From the NCBI GenBank assembly GCA_028686425.1, contig JAQUBZ010000009.1:1-64000 (forward strand): 64,000 nucleotides of DNA. The letters are read 5' to 3'. The position numbers and the translations under genes are program-made. The notes under the pieces are model-generated. The model was given only the letters and a program-made list of their open reading frames with translations. It ran no database searches and was not told the origin of the DNA. Origin of the DNA: Bacteroidales bacterium (GTDB lineage Bacteria > Bacteroidota > Bacteroidia > Bacteroidales > UBA932). Below are positions 1 through 7,852 of the stretch, one piece after another; within the stretch, counting starts at the first letter, position 1, and each line of letters begins with the position of its first letter.

Positions 1-182
1 TAATACTTTTTTGCTTCATTCTATATCAGATCAAGATATGAAATATGACGATCGCTTTGGGGTGACATTTTTAGCCAGACGAATAGTGAGGTAATCAAAC
101 GGTTTAGCATCATATAGTGTAAAGAAATATAGTGAATCGTTCAGGGTTTTTGTCTAAAAATGGGTAAAAAACGGCCAAAACC

Positions 183-293
183 GAAACTTTTTGAGACGTC
201 CGGAAACTTTGCCAAAAATTAAAAAATTTGACCACTGATTATCAAGTACTTACGATGTGCATTCCGAAACTTTTTATTTGGAAAGAAACTTTT
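183..293. repeat. Four GAAACTTT direct repeats in two pairs
   Basis: GAAACTTT occurs at 183, 203, 266 and 285, so two pairs with 20 and 19 nt periods (about two helical turns) 63 nt apart. The last copy lies where the -33 element would be for the TAATTTTG box at 313-320. The rest of 1-455 holds no convincing gene. Paired sites on one helix face suit a dimeric regulator, but no such protein is visible nearby, so the role is inferred. Confidence 0.5.
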
Positions 294-312
294 AATTTCT
301 CACCTTGCACAA

Positions 313-320
313 TAATTTTG
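313..320 (+). promoter_or_regulatory. Candidate -7 box upstream of the serpin gene
   Basis: TAATTTTG fits the Bacteroidetes -7 consensus TAnnTTTG. No TTTG is found about 19 nt upstream; a GAAACTTTT repeat is there instead, as might be expected for an activator-dependent promoter. Transcription from here would give a leader of about 130 nt before the ATG at 456. Confidence 0.35.
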
Positions 321-455
321 ATGTCATAAACTACTTGATATTTAAAATAATGAATTACAAAATTTAATGCAACGTAATTGATGCGAGTTGCATCTATATA
401 AAGAAGTCATAAATCAACCTGATGATTCATATATATTAATTAAAAAATAACTACA

Positions 456-1706
456 ATGAAACGATAATTACTTCAAAGTGTACTAAACCTAACTCTACTT
501 TCGATAGTTACGTGTCTGTTTGCATGTTCGTGCGAGAAGGACAATCCTTCTTCTTCAAAAAAACAAAAAGAATCGATAGTGCTGACCAAGGGTCAGCAGG
601 AATTGTTGAACGGAGGAAATGCATTTGCATTCGAGTTGTTCAAAAATATTACACAGGCCGATCCCGGTGCAAATGTCTTTATCTCGCCATTGAGCGTAGC
701 CTCGTCATGGTCAATGCTCGCAAATGGAGCATCGGGAGAGACATATAATCAGATAGTAACGGCCCTTGGCCATAAGGATTACAATATGGACGAGATAAAT
801 AACTACTACAAGTATCTGTTCAACTCATTATATCAAGTAGATCCATCTGTCACAATGTCAATGGCAAACTCTTTATGGATACAAGATGGTTTTCCCGTGT
901 ATGGCACATACAAACAGAACTTGTCCGAATACTATGATTCAGAGAGTAATATAGTGGATTTTTCAAAAACCTCCACAATAAAGAAAATCAACAAGTGGGC
1001 TTCAAATAAAACAAATGGATTGATTCCTCAAGTTGTTACATCAGCTGATTCAAAAATAAAGATGATGCTTGCTAATGCATTATATTTTGAAGGGCAATGG
1101 AAGTTTCCTTTCACTAAAGAAGCTAATAAAAAAGATGTTTTCACATGCTGTAACGGAGTGAAAAAACAAATCGATTATATGATTGCGGATATAAAGTTCT
1201 CATATTACGATAATGATGTTACTATAAGTGCACTTTCATATGGAAACGGAACCTATCAAATGGTTCTTTTACTGCCTGATGAAAATACGGATATTCAAAC
1301 ATTTATTAATAATCTTACTTGGAAAAAGTGGGATAATTGGATGACCTCTGCCAATTATGACTATGAGGTAAAATTGAAAATTCCTAAATTCAGTGATACG
1401 TATGACGCAAAAGGGTTGATGATTCCCGCACTGCAAAAGATGAATGTGGAATTACCGTTTGAAACTAATGCGGATTTCAGCAAAATGTCATCATCTCCAT
1501 TGTATATAAATAGGATAATATCAAAATCCACAATTGATGTAAATGAGTATGGGACAGTTGCATCTACAGTGTTTGTCGTACCTTTGTATCGTACTCATAC
1601 ACCATCAAAAGGTACAATTGATATGAATCTCAACCGCCCGTTCGTGTATATCATTAAAGAGCAATCAACAAATGCAATCCTGTTTATGGGTGTAAAAAAT
1701 AAATAA
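456..1706 (+). CDS. Serpin-family lipoprotein, start region interrupted by an in-frame TAA
   Basis: Serine-protease-inhibitor (serpin) fold protein, presumably exported and lipid-anchored. The serpin core runs intact from about 579 to the stop, with the NxWA-type segment (KINKWASNKTNG), the hinge-like VNEYGTVAST and the closing NRPFVYII...ILFMG signature. Upstream in the same frame is a hydrophobic stretch ending LFACSCEKDN (lipobox Cys codon at 525), a good SPII signal peptide. The only in-frame ATG is at 456, but it reads M-K-R-stop (TAA at 465) and no GTG, TTG or ATG lies between that stop and GTG 579. Starting at 579 would give a 375-residue protein without an export signal. Either this is a recent nonsense mutation, a sequencing error, or a non-standard start is used. 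The hinge keeps Gly-Thr and Ala but has bulky Val-Phe nearer the scissile bond, so inhibitory activity is uncertain; the predicted P1 region is around Tyr-Arg-Thr-His. Confidence 0.75.
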
Positions 1707-1732
1707 CAACGGTTTAGTTTTAAATAGAGAAG

Positions 1733-1773
1733 AACCCCTGAAAGAAATCATTTATTCTTTCAGGGGTTTTGTT
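1733..1773. terminator. Bidirectional terminator between serpin and nqrF
   Basis: A perfect 14-bp inverted repeat (arms 1733-1746 and 1755-1768, AACCCCTGAAAGAA on the left) with an 8-nt loop and T-rich flanks on both strands lies between two convergent genes, so it can end both transcripts. Confidence 0.85.
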
Positions 1774-1795
1774 AAAAATAGTGCAATGTTTAGGG

Positions 1796-3058
1796 TTATC
1801 CTCCGAAATTGTCGTACAGAATACTTTCTTTGGCAACTCCAAGATTGTCTAGCAGATTGTTGACAGACTGAACCATCATTGGAGGTCCGCACATAAAATA
1901 AAGTATGTCTTCCGGAGCTTCATGAGCCTTGAGGTAAGTTTCATACAATACATTGTGTACAAATCCTGCAATATACGGAACACCTGCTGCATCGGCTTCA
2001 GGATCCGGCCTGTCAAGTGCAAGATGGAACTTGAAATTCGGAAATTCCTTTTCGAGAGCGTGATAATCTTCAAGATAGAATGCTTCTTTGAGGCTGCGAG
2101 CTCCATAGAAGAAGTTGACAGTTCTTTTTGTCTTTTCAGTCTTGAACAAATGCATGATATGGCTGCGCATAGGAGCCATACCTGCTCCACCTCCGACAAA
2201 TACGAATTCCTGATCTGCAGGAGCATCTTCAGGGATAAAGAATTCACCGTAAGGTCCTGAAATAGAAACCTTATCTCCAGGTTTGAGAGAATAAATGTAA
2301 GAAGAACAGATTCCGGGATTGACATCCATAAATCCACCCTTTGCCTTGTCGAAAGGCGGGGTTGCGATACGGACATTCAACTTGATTATATTCCCCTCTG
2401 CGGGATATGTGGCCATCGAATAAGCCCTCAATGTAGGTTCAGGATTGACCATTTTCAGATTGAAAACACCCATTTTCTCCCAGTCTGCACGATATTCCTC
2501 GTCCACGTCAAAGCTCTTATAGTCAACAGTGATGGCAGGAACATCGACCTGGATGTAACCTCCTGAACGATAGTTAAGAGTCTCACCATCAGGTATTTTG
2601 ACACAAAACTCTTTGATGAATGTGGCAACGTTCCTGTTGGAGATGACCTCACATTCCCACTTTTTGATACTTAAAACAGATTCAGGGACGATGATTTTCA
2701 GGTTATCTTTAACTTTGACCTGACATCCGAGTCTCCAGTTGTTCTGAATCTGTTTGCGGGTGAAAAATCCAACTTCTGTGGGAAGTATTGTGCCTCCTCC
2801 CTCAATGACTCTGCATTTGCACTGTCCGCAGCTACCTTTTCCGCCGCAGGCAGAAGGGAGAAATATTTTTTCATTGGCTAAAGTGGCGAGCAATGAGGCT
2901 CCCTGAGCCACTTCCAATTCTTTTCCGCCATTATTGATATCTATCTTTACGGTTCCTGAAGGAGTGAGTCTGGTCTTTACATAAAGCAGCAGCCCCACAA
3001 GCAGGAGTGTAAGAGATAGAAATACTACAATTGAAATAATTAATGTTATAATATCCAT
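1796..3058 (-). CDS. nqrF: Na+-translocating NADH:quinone reductase subunit F
   Basis: Electron-input subunit of Na+-NQR: oxidises NADH at an FAD and passes electrons to a [2Fe-2S] centre. One N-terminal membrane helix (about residues 3-27) anchors it. A plant-type ferredoxin domain follows with C71, C77, C80 and C112. The flavin domain carries the RAYSMA motif and the C-terminal NADH domain has FMCGPPMM and the typical ending NFGG. At 420 residues it is of normal size. Last gene of the nqrABCDEF operon, 14 nt after nqrE, and it ends against the terminator at 1733-1773. Confidence 0.97.
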   Translation of the reverse strand: MDIITLIISIVVFLSLTLLLVGLLLYVKTRLTPSGTVKIDINNGGKELEVAQGASLLATLANEKIFLPSACGGKGSCGQCKCRVIEGGGTILPTEVGFFTRKQIQNNWRLGCQVKVKDNLKIIVPESVLSIKKWECEVISNRNVATFIKEFCVKIPDGETLNYRSGGYIQVDVPAITVDYKSFDVDEEYRADWEKMGVFNLKMVNPEPTLRAYSMATYPAEGNIIKLNVRIATPPFDKAKGGFMDVNPGICSSYIYSLKPGDKVSISGPYGEFFIPEDAPADQEFVFVGGGAGMAPMRSHIMHLFKTEKTKRTVNFFYGARSLKEAFYLEDYHALEKEFPNFKFHLALDRPDPEADAAGVPYIAGFVHNVLYETYLKAHEAPEDILYFMCGPPMMVQSVNNLLDNLGVAKESILYDNFGG

Positions 3059-3072
3059 TTTTTCTGTCTCTC

Positions 3073-3690
3073 CTATAATTTAATTCCCATAAAGCTCATG
3101 AAAGCGATACCCATAAGCCCTGTAATGATAAATGATATGCCCAATCCCTTCAAAGGCTTTGGAACATTGGAATAGGAGAGTTTCTCTCTTATCGCAGCAA
3201 TCAGAATAATTGCGAGGAACCATCCGAATCCCGAACCGAGGCCGTAAACGGTTGCTTCCCCAAGTGTTTCATAACCTCTTTTCTGCATAAACAGCGAACC
3301 GCCGAGGATTGCACAGTTGACAGCAATCAGAGGAAGGAATATACCAAGTGAAGAGTAAAGTCCCGGAGAGAATTTTTCGACCACCATCTCCACAATCTGA
3401 GTTATTGATGCAACAACGGCGATGAAGACGATAAAACTCAGGAAGCTGAGGTCAACCGAGGCATATTCGGGATTTAACCATGAAAGTGCACCGGCGGAGA
3501 GAATATACTTGTCTAACAGATAGTTGATAGGCAATGTTACTCCAAGTACGAATATGACTGCCACGCCAAGGCCGGCAGCGGTCTTGACATTTTTGGAAAC
3601 AGCGAGGTATGAACACATTCCAAGGAAGAATGCGAATACCATATTATCGACAAATATCGATTTTACGAATAAACTAATATAATCTTGCAT
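3073..3690 (-). CDS. nqrE: Na+-NQR subunit E
   Basis: Integral membrane subunit of Na+-NQR (205 residues, six predicted helices), homologous to NqrD and to RnfA/RnfE. With NqrD it holds the intramembrane Fe centre and takes part in Na+ translocation. Family cues are the start FVDNMVFAFFLGMCSYLAVS, the GLGSGFGWFLAI stretch and a Cys in each half (MCSYLAVS and VNCAILGG) that supply iron ligands. It is 12 nt downstream of nqrD, clearly co-transcribed. Confidence 0.96.
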   Translation of the reverse strand: MQDYISLFVKSIFVDNMVFAFFLGMCSYLAVSKNVKTAAGLGVAVIFVLGVTLPINYLLDKYILSAGALSWLNPEYASVDLSFLSFIVFIAVVASITQIVEMVVEKFSPGLYSSLGIFLPLIAVNCAILGGSLFMQKRGYETLGEATVYGLGSGFGWFLAIILIAAIREKLSYSNVPKPLKGLGISFIITGLMGIAFMSFMGIKL

Positions 3691-3702
3691 AATCTTCCGT
3701 TT

Positions 3703-4323
3703 TTATTGTTCTTGTAAATCTTTTTGTGCACTTCTCTGAATCCAGATGATACATCCTACAAGGATAAGGGCCATAGGGGGGAGAATCATCAATCCGTTGT
3801 TCTCGTAAAATCCGCCGTTTGCCACATACCAGCTTTGAGGTATAATTTGGTATCCGAACAGTGTGCCTGAACCGAACAGCTCGCGGATAAAGGCAAGAAG
3901 GACAAGTACCATACCGTATCCGAAGCCATTGGCAAGTCCGTCAACGAGTGACGGAACAGGTTTGTTTCCCAAAGCGAAAGCTTCAATACGTCCCATGATG
4001 ATACAGTTTGTAATAATCAATCCGATGTAAACCGACAATTGCTTGCTCACATCGTATGCATACGCTTTCAGAAACTGGTCAATCAGGATTACAAACATGG
4101 CTACAATCACCAATTGTACAATAATCCTGATACGATTTGGAATGGTGTTGCGAAGCATTGAAATTATCATGCTCGAAAAGCCTGTGACAAGTGTTACGGA
4201 GAGCGCCATCACAATGGCTCCCTTTAATTGAACCGTAACTGCGAGAGATGAGCAGACACCAAGTACCAGCACCGTAATAGGGTTGGCCTTGAAAAGAGGT
4301 TTTCTATAAATATCTTTATTCAT
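3703..4323 (-). CDS. nqrD: Na+-NQR subunit D
   Basis: Membrane subunit of Na+-NQR (206 residues, six helices), inverted-topology partner of NqrE. Recognised by NPITVLVLGVCSSLAVT near the N terminus and TNCIIMGRIEAFALGNKP in the middle, the two Cys-bearing helices that bind the shared iron centre. Its start follows nqrC by 9 nt. The SLVDGLANGFGYGMVL segment is the family hallmark. Confidence 0.96.
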   Translation of the reverse strand: MNKDIYRKPLFKANPITVLVLGVCSSLAVTVQLKGAIVMALSVTLVTGFSSMIISMLRNTIPNRIRIIVQLVIVAMFVILIDQFLKAYAYDVSKQLSVYIGLIITNCIIMGRIEAFALGNKPVPSLVDGLANGFGYGMVLVLLAFIRELFGSGTLFGYQIIPQSWYVANGGFYENNGLMILPPMALILVGCIIWIQRSAQKDLQEQ

Positions 4324-4332
4324 TTTCTCTAT

Positions 4333-5211
4333 CTATTTATTGGTTGATTCAATATTCAGACTGTCTGCATCGTGTCCGGCGCAAGTGCCGTCCGTGCAGG
4401 TACTGTCTGTACAACATCCGTCACCGCATGGCGAATTGCCCGCATCAACAGCTTCTTTCTTAATGTTGAAATATGGTAAATACTCTTTAAACCATGAATC
4501 TATGGTGGTTTCAAGTGCCTTGCAAGTGATGGTTGCACCCGATATGGCATCCACTCCATTGACATTGTCAGCCTGACCGCCACCCTTTACAATAGCAATG
4601 GATTTGAAAGCTCCGTCTTTTTCAAGTCGTTTGCCCGCAAACTTGCCGTAAAATTTTTCGTGAGCAATTTCGGCTCCAAGTCCTGGAGTTTCACTCTCGT
4701 GGTCAAAGATTGCACCATGAATGGTGGCAAAGTCATCTTCTACCGAAATATATCCCCAGATAGCGCCCCAAAGACCTGCACCATAACAAGGGAATATGTT
4801 AAGAGTCTGATTGTCAGTTGTACATACAAAGACGGGTAGTTTTAAACTGGCTTTAAGAGCTTCTGCGGATGCCTCGTCTTTTGCTGCGTCAATCTTCTTG
4901 ATAATATTGGCCTGAGCTTTAAGATCAACATTAAAAGCTTCTCCGTCAATAACTTCACCTTTATAGTTCAATATGTATGAATTGGTGATGTGCTGTTGAT
5001 ATAAATCTTTGATATAGGCTGTTTTATCGGCCTGTTCGTTGGCATCTGCTCCCAAATTGGCGGCACGAAGTATGGTTTGCATCTTTTCAAGAGCAATGTT
5101 GTCCTGTTGCCGCGGTTTCAGCAATGATGAAACAAGAGCAAGCACGCCTGCTACCACAACTACCAATATAGTTGAGTAGATAATAGTATATGTATTACTG
5201 TTTGTATTCAT
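4333..5211 (-). CDS. nqrC: Na+-NQR subunit C with cysteine-rich C-terminal tail
   Basis: Flavoprotein subunit of Na+-NQR with one N-terminal helix (about residues 9-31) and a periplasmic FMN-binding domain. FMN is expected to be attached by a phosphoester to T227 in DAISGATIT (221-229). After the normal domain end (about residue 256) the protein continues with a tail to 292 that holds five cysteines (C262, C266, C267, C272, C277) among Gly, Asp and Thr. I do not recall this tail from the classical Vibrio subunit. It faces the side of the FMN domain and could bind metal or form disulfides; that is inference. Two nucleotides separate it from nqrB. Confidence 0.95.
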   Translation of the reverse strand: MNTNSNTYTIIYSTILVVVVAGVLALVSSLLKPRQQDNIALEKMQTILRAANLGADANEQADKTAYIKDLYQQHITNSYILNYKGEVIDGEAFNVDLKAQANIIKKIDAAKDEASAEALKASLKLPVFVCTTDNQTLNIFPCYGAGLWGAIWGYISVEDDFATIHGAIFDHESETPGLGAEIAHEKFYGKFAGKRLEKDGAFKSIAIVKGGGQADNVNGVDAISGATITCKALETTIDSWFKEYLPYFNIKKEAVDAGNSPCGDGCCTDSTCTDGTCAGHDADSLNIESTNK

Positions 5212-5213
5212 GA

Positions 5214-6377
5214 TTAAACTGTTTTTGCTCTTTGTAATCTTCTTTTAATATTGGAATTGACCACGTAGTAGTCAATAAGAGGAGCGGCTGTATTCATCAG
5301 CAGGATGGCAAGCATCATACCTTCAGGGTATCCGGGATTGAAGAGCCTGATGATGATGGCAAGTGCCCCGATCAGGAATCCGTATATCCATTTGCCTGTT
5401 TCAGTCTGAGCTGCCGATACGGGATCTGTTGCCATAAATACGGCACCGAAAGCAAATCCGCCCATAAGTAACTGATAGTATGCAGGAATTGCAAGTGCCG
5501 ACATTTCACTCGGAGCACAGAGATTGCCTATAAATCCGACAGATAAGGCTCCCGCTATACATGAAAGCATAATCTTCCAGCTTCCCACACCGGTGTAAAT
5601 CAAAAAGATGGCACCGAGGATAATGGCAAGTTTGGATGTTTCTCCGACTGATCCCGGAATAAATCCGAAGAACATATCAGATACCGAGTAGTTGCTCAGC
5701 AGTGAAGATAGTCCGTCAGAAGTTTGGGAAAGAGGTGTAGCCCCCGTGAAACCGTCAACTCCGGCTGCTCCGGCTGTCCAGATCTTGTCTCCCGACATGT
5801 GACTCGGATAAGCGAAGAATAGAAATGCCCTTGCAAGAAGAGCGGGATTCCAAATATTCATCCCTGTGCCTCCGAATACTTCCTTTCCGATAATTACGGC
5901 AAAAGCAACGGCAATTGCGAGCATCCACAAAGGAGTAGTGACAGGGATTATAAGAGGAATAATCATACCGGATACGAGGTATCCCTCATTTACTTCATGA
6001 CCCTTTATCTGAGCAGATGTAAATTCAATCCCAAGACCTACAATATATGATACAAGATATAAAGGCAGTATTTTCAGGAATCCGTACCATACAATGGCCC
6101 AGAATCCCATGTTACCATTGACCGCCAGATTATGCTGGTACCCTATGTTCCACATACCGAACAAGATACAAGGTACAAGAGCTATCATTACGACAGTCAT
6201 CACACGCTTGAGGTCAACGCTGTCCTTTACGTGAGTACCACGCTTTGTGACAGTATCAGGTACAAACAGGAAGCTCTCAAATGCCTCGAAGGTAGAGTGC
6301 AGAAAGCCCAGTTTACCCCCTTTTTCAAAGGCGGGCTTTATTTTATCTGTAAATTTTCTTAAATTATTCATAATCAC
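5214..6377 (-). CDS. nqrB: Na+-NQR subunit B
   Basis: Large membrane subunit (387 residues, about ten helices) of Na+-NQR, carrying a covalent FMN and riboflavin and forming the Na+ path. The covalent FMN site is T214 in GFTGATPL. Other family stretches are HEVNEGYLVSGMIIPLI and FGGTGMNIWNPAL. It sits 6 nt downstream of nqrA. A second possible start two residues in (MNNLRK) cannot be ruled out. Confidence 0.96.
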   Translation of the reverse strand: MIMNNLRKFTDKIKPAFEKGGKLGFLHSTFEAFESFLFVPDTVTKRGTHVKDSVDLKRVMTVVMIALVPCILFGMWNIGYQHNLAVNGNMGFWAIVWYGFLKILPLYLVSYIVGLGIEFTSAQIKGHEVNEGYLVSGMIIPLIIPVTTPLWMLAIAVAFAVIIGKEVFGGTGMNIWNPALLARAFLFFAYPSHMSGDKIWTAGAAGVDGFTGATPLSQTSDGLSSLLSNYSVSDMFFGFIPGSVGETSKLAIILGAIFLIYTGVGSWKIMLSCIAGALSVGFIGNLCAPSEMSALAIPAYYQLLMGGFAFGAVFMATDPVSAAQTETGKWIYGFLIGALAIIIRLFNPGYPEGMMLAILLMNTAAPLIDYYVVNSNIKRRLQRAKTV

Positions 6378-6383
6378 CTCCGT

Positions 6384-7739
6384 TTATTCCATTTCCTTTA
6401 ACATGATGTCAATACCTTTTGAAACAATGGATTGAATGTCGATTTTAGACGGGCATACAAATTCGCAGAGGGCCACATCTTCTTCGATAACCTCGTATAT
6501 GCCGAGTTCCTCCATTCTTTCAATATTTTCAGCTAAAATAGCTTTAAACAGATATACCGGATAAATGTCCATAGGAAGTACCTTTGAATATACGTCAGAT
6601 ACTACAAACGCCCTTTCTCCGCCATTGGTGTTGGTATCCATATTGTATTTTTTCTTAGGCATAAGCCATGAAAAATATGAATGCGAGAAGCTGAACTTAT
6701 TCAGGCGAAACGGTTTGACCCATCCGAACATCTCATAGTAGTTTCCTTCCGGAAGCACTGTAATCAAATTGTTGTAGAATCCTAAAAATCCCTCTTTACC
6801 TATTGTTTCACCTGTAAGGATGTCGCCACTGATGACTCTTACATCCTTGTCAGAGCCGAAATATTCGGATAAGTCCGACATTGAAGTCCCGGGAAGGCAC
6901 TTTACATAAGACGGATTGACAGCGGCGGGACCGGCAACAGCGACGGTACGGCTCATGTCATAAGTACCTGTGCGGAAGAGATTGCCTATTGCGACAAGTA
7001 AGAATAAGTCTATTGTCCATACGGTTTCTCCCTTGTTGATAGGGCTGATATGATTAATCTGTACTCCTACATTTCCTGCCGGGTGAGGTCCGTAAAACGA
7101 ATGATAAATTACTCCGGTCAGCTTGTGAAAATCGGTGCCGGCAAAGTTGTCTGCATCAAGGGAGAAATGGATGCCCCCTTTTGTCAATTTGGAAAGGACA
7201 TTGACACCTGCCTGCAGATTCTCAAAATTATTCTGTAGAGAAAATTCGAGATTTGCCGCAAGGGGGGCAGTGTTCATGCACGATACAAAAATAGACTTCG
7301 GAGTGACTCCCGGATCGGCGATAATGCCGTAAGGACGTTGCTTGATACACGGCCAGAGACCATGTTTGAGCAAGATGTCGATTACCTCCTGCCTGTCTGA
7401 TGTTTCCAACTTAGGTATGTCATAACTCTGCACTTGGGCATCATTATTAGGCTTGATAGTAATTGCTAAAAGTTTCCTTTTGTCACCGCGTACAATCTCC
7501 GATACGGAGCCCTTACACGGAGAGCAGAAAACAATCTCAGGGTGCTTTTTGTCCGCAAATATGGGAGTGCCGGGTATGACACTGTCGCCTTCCTTTACAA
7601 GTAATTTAGGGGTAACTCCCCTAAAATCAGTCGGTTTCAAGGCTATAAGTGTCGGAACAACCCTCTTTGAGACTTTACAGAGAGCTTCTCCCGTTATGGG
7701 AATGTTGAGCCCTCTTTTCAATCTGATATGTTCTAACAT
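6384..7739 (-). CDS. nqrA: Na+-NQR subunit A
   Basis: Peripheral cytoplasmic subunit of Na+-NQR that contributes to quinone binding (451 residues). Recognisable features: the N-terminal IRLKRGLNIPITGEA segment and barrel-sandwich region, the PGVTPKSIFVSC segment, and HFSLDADNFAGTDFHKL. First gene of the six-gene operon. Upstream on the minus strand lies TATATTTG (positions 7784-7791), a -7 box giving a leader of about 40 nt. NqrA plus the ferredoxin/FAD type NqrF distinguish this complex from RNF. Confidence 0.96.
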   Translation of the reverse strand: MLEHIRLKRGLNIPITGEALCKVSKRVVPTLIALKPTDFRGVTPKLLVKEGDSVIPGTPIFADKKHPEIVFCSPCKGSVSEIVRGDKRKLLAITIKPNNDAQVQSYDIPKLETSDRQEVIDILLKHGLWPCIKQRPYGIIADPGVTPKSIFVSCMNTAPLAANLEFSLQNNFENLQAGVNVLSKLTKGGIHFSLDADNFAGTDFHKLTGVIYHSFYGPHPAGNVGVQINHISPINKGETVWTIDLFLLVAIGNLFRTGTYDMSRTVAVAGPAAVNPSYVKCLPGTSMSDLSEYFGSDKDVRVISGDILTGETIGKEGFLGFYNNLITVLPEGNYYEMFGWVKPFRLNKFSFSHSYFSWLMPKKKYNMDTNTNGGERAFVVSDVYSKVLPMDIYPVYLFKAILAENIERMEELGIYEVIEEDVALCEFVCPSKIDIQSIVSKGIDIMLKEME

Positions 7740-7783
7740 TATAATTTATTTGGTTAAATATTAGTATTTTGCAAATTAGGGTG

Positions 7784-7791
7784 CAAATATA
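7784..7791 (-). promoter_or_regulatory. -7 box for the nqr operon
   Basis: Minus-strand TATATTTG matches TAnnTTTG. No clear TTTG partner is seen at the right distance, so this is a single-element call. It lies back to back with the helicase promoter. Confidence 0.45.
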
Positions 7792-7815
7792 TGGATAAAA
7801 AAGGGAAAAATATGC

Positions 7816-7845
7816 TTTGATTTACTTAAATCGGGATTAAATTTG
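7816..7845 (+). promoter_or_regulatory. Promoter of the UvrD-family helicase gene, near-leaderless
   Basis: TTTG at 7816-7819, an 18-nt spacer, then TAAATTTG at 7838-7845: a full match to the Bacteroidetes consensus. The ATG follows 8 nt after the box, so the transcript should have only a few leader bases. Confidence 0.75.
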
Positions 7846-7852
7846 CAGAACT

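Noticed and set aside
1..182. Gene remnant at the left edge
   Set aside because: No frame of useful length or recognisable protein pattern on either strand; treated as intergenic.
512..748. Possible small gene at the serpin start
   Set aside because: It overlaps the serpin frame, which carries a recognisable signal peptide and domain; this frame is basic and patternless.
1876..2376. Minus-strand open frame of 166 codons inside nqrF
   Set aside because: Out of frame with nqrF, no family pattern, Ser/Leu-rich shadow.
1796..7739. RNF complex instead of NQR
   Set aside because: NqrA and an NqrF with ferredoxin plus FAD/NADH domains are present; RnfB and RnfC are absent from the operon.
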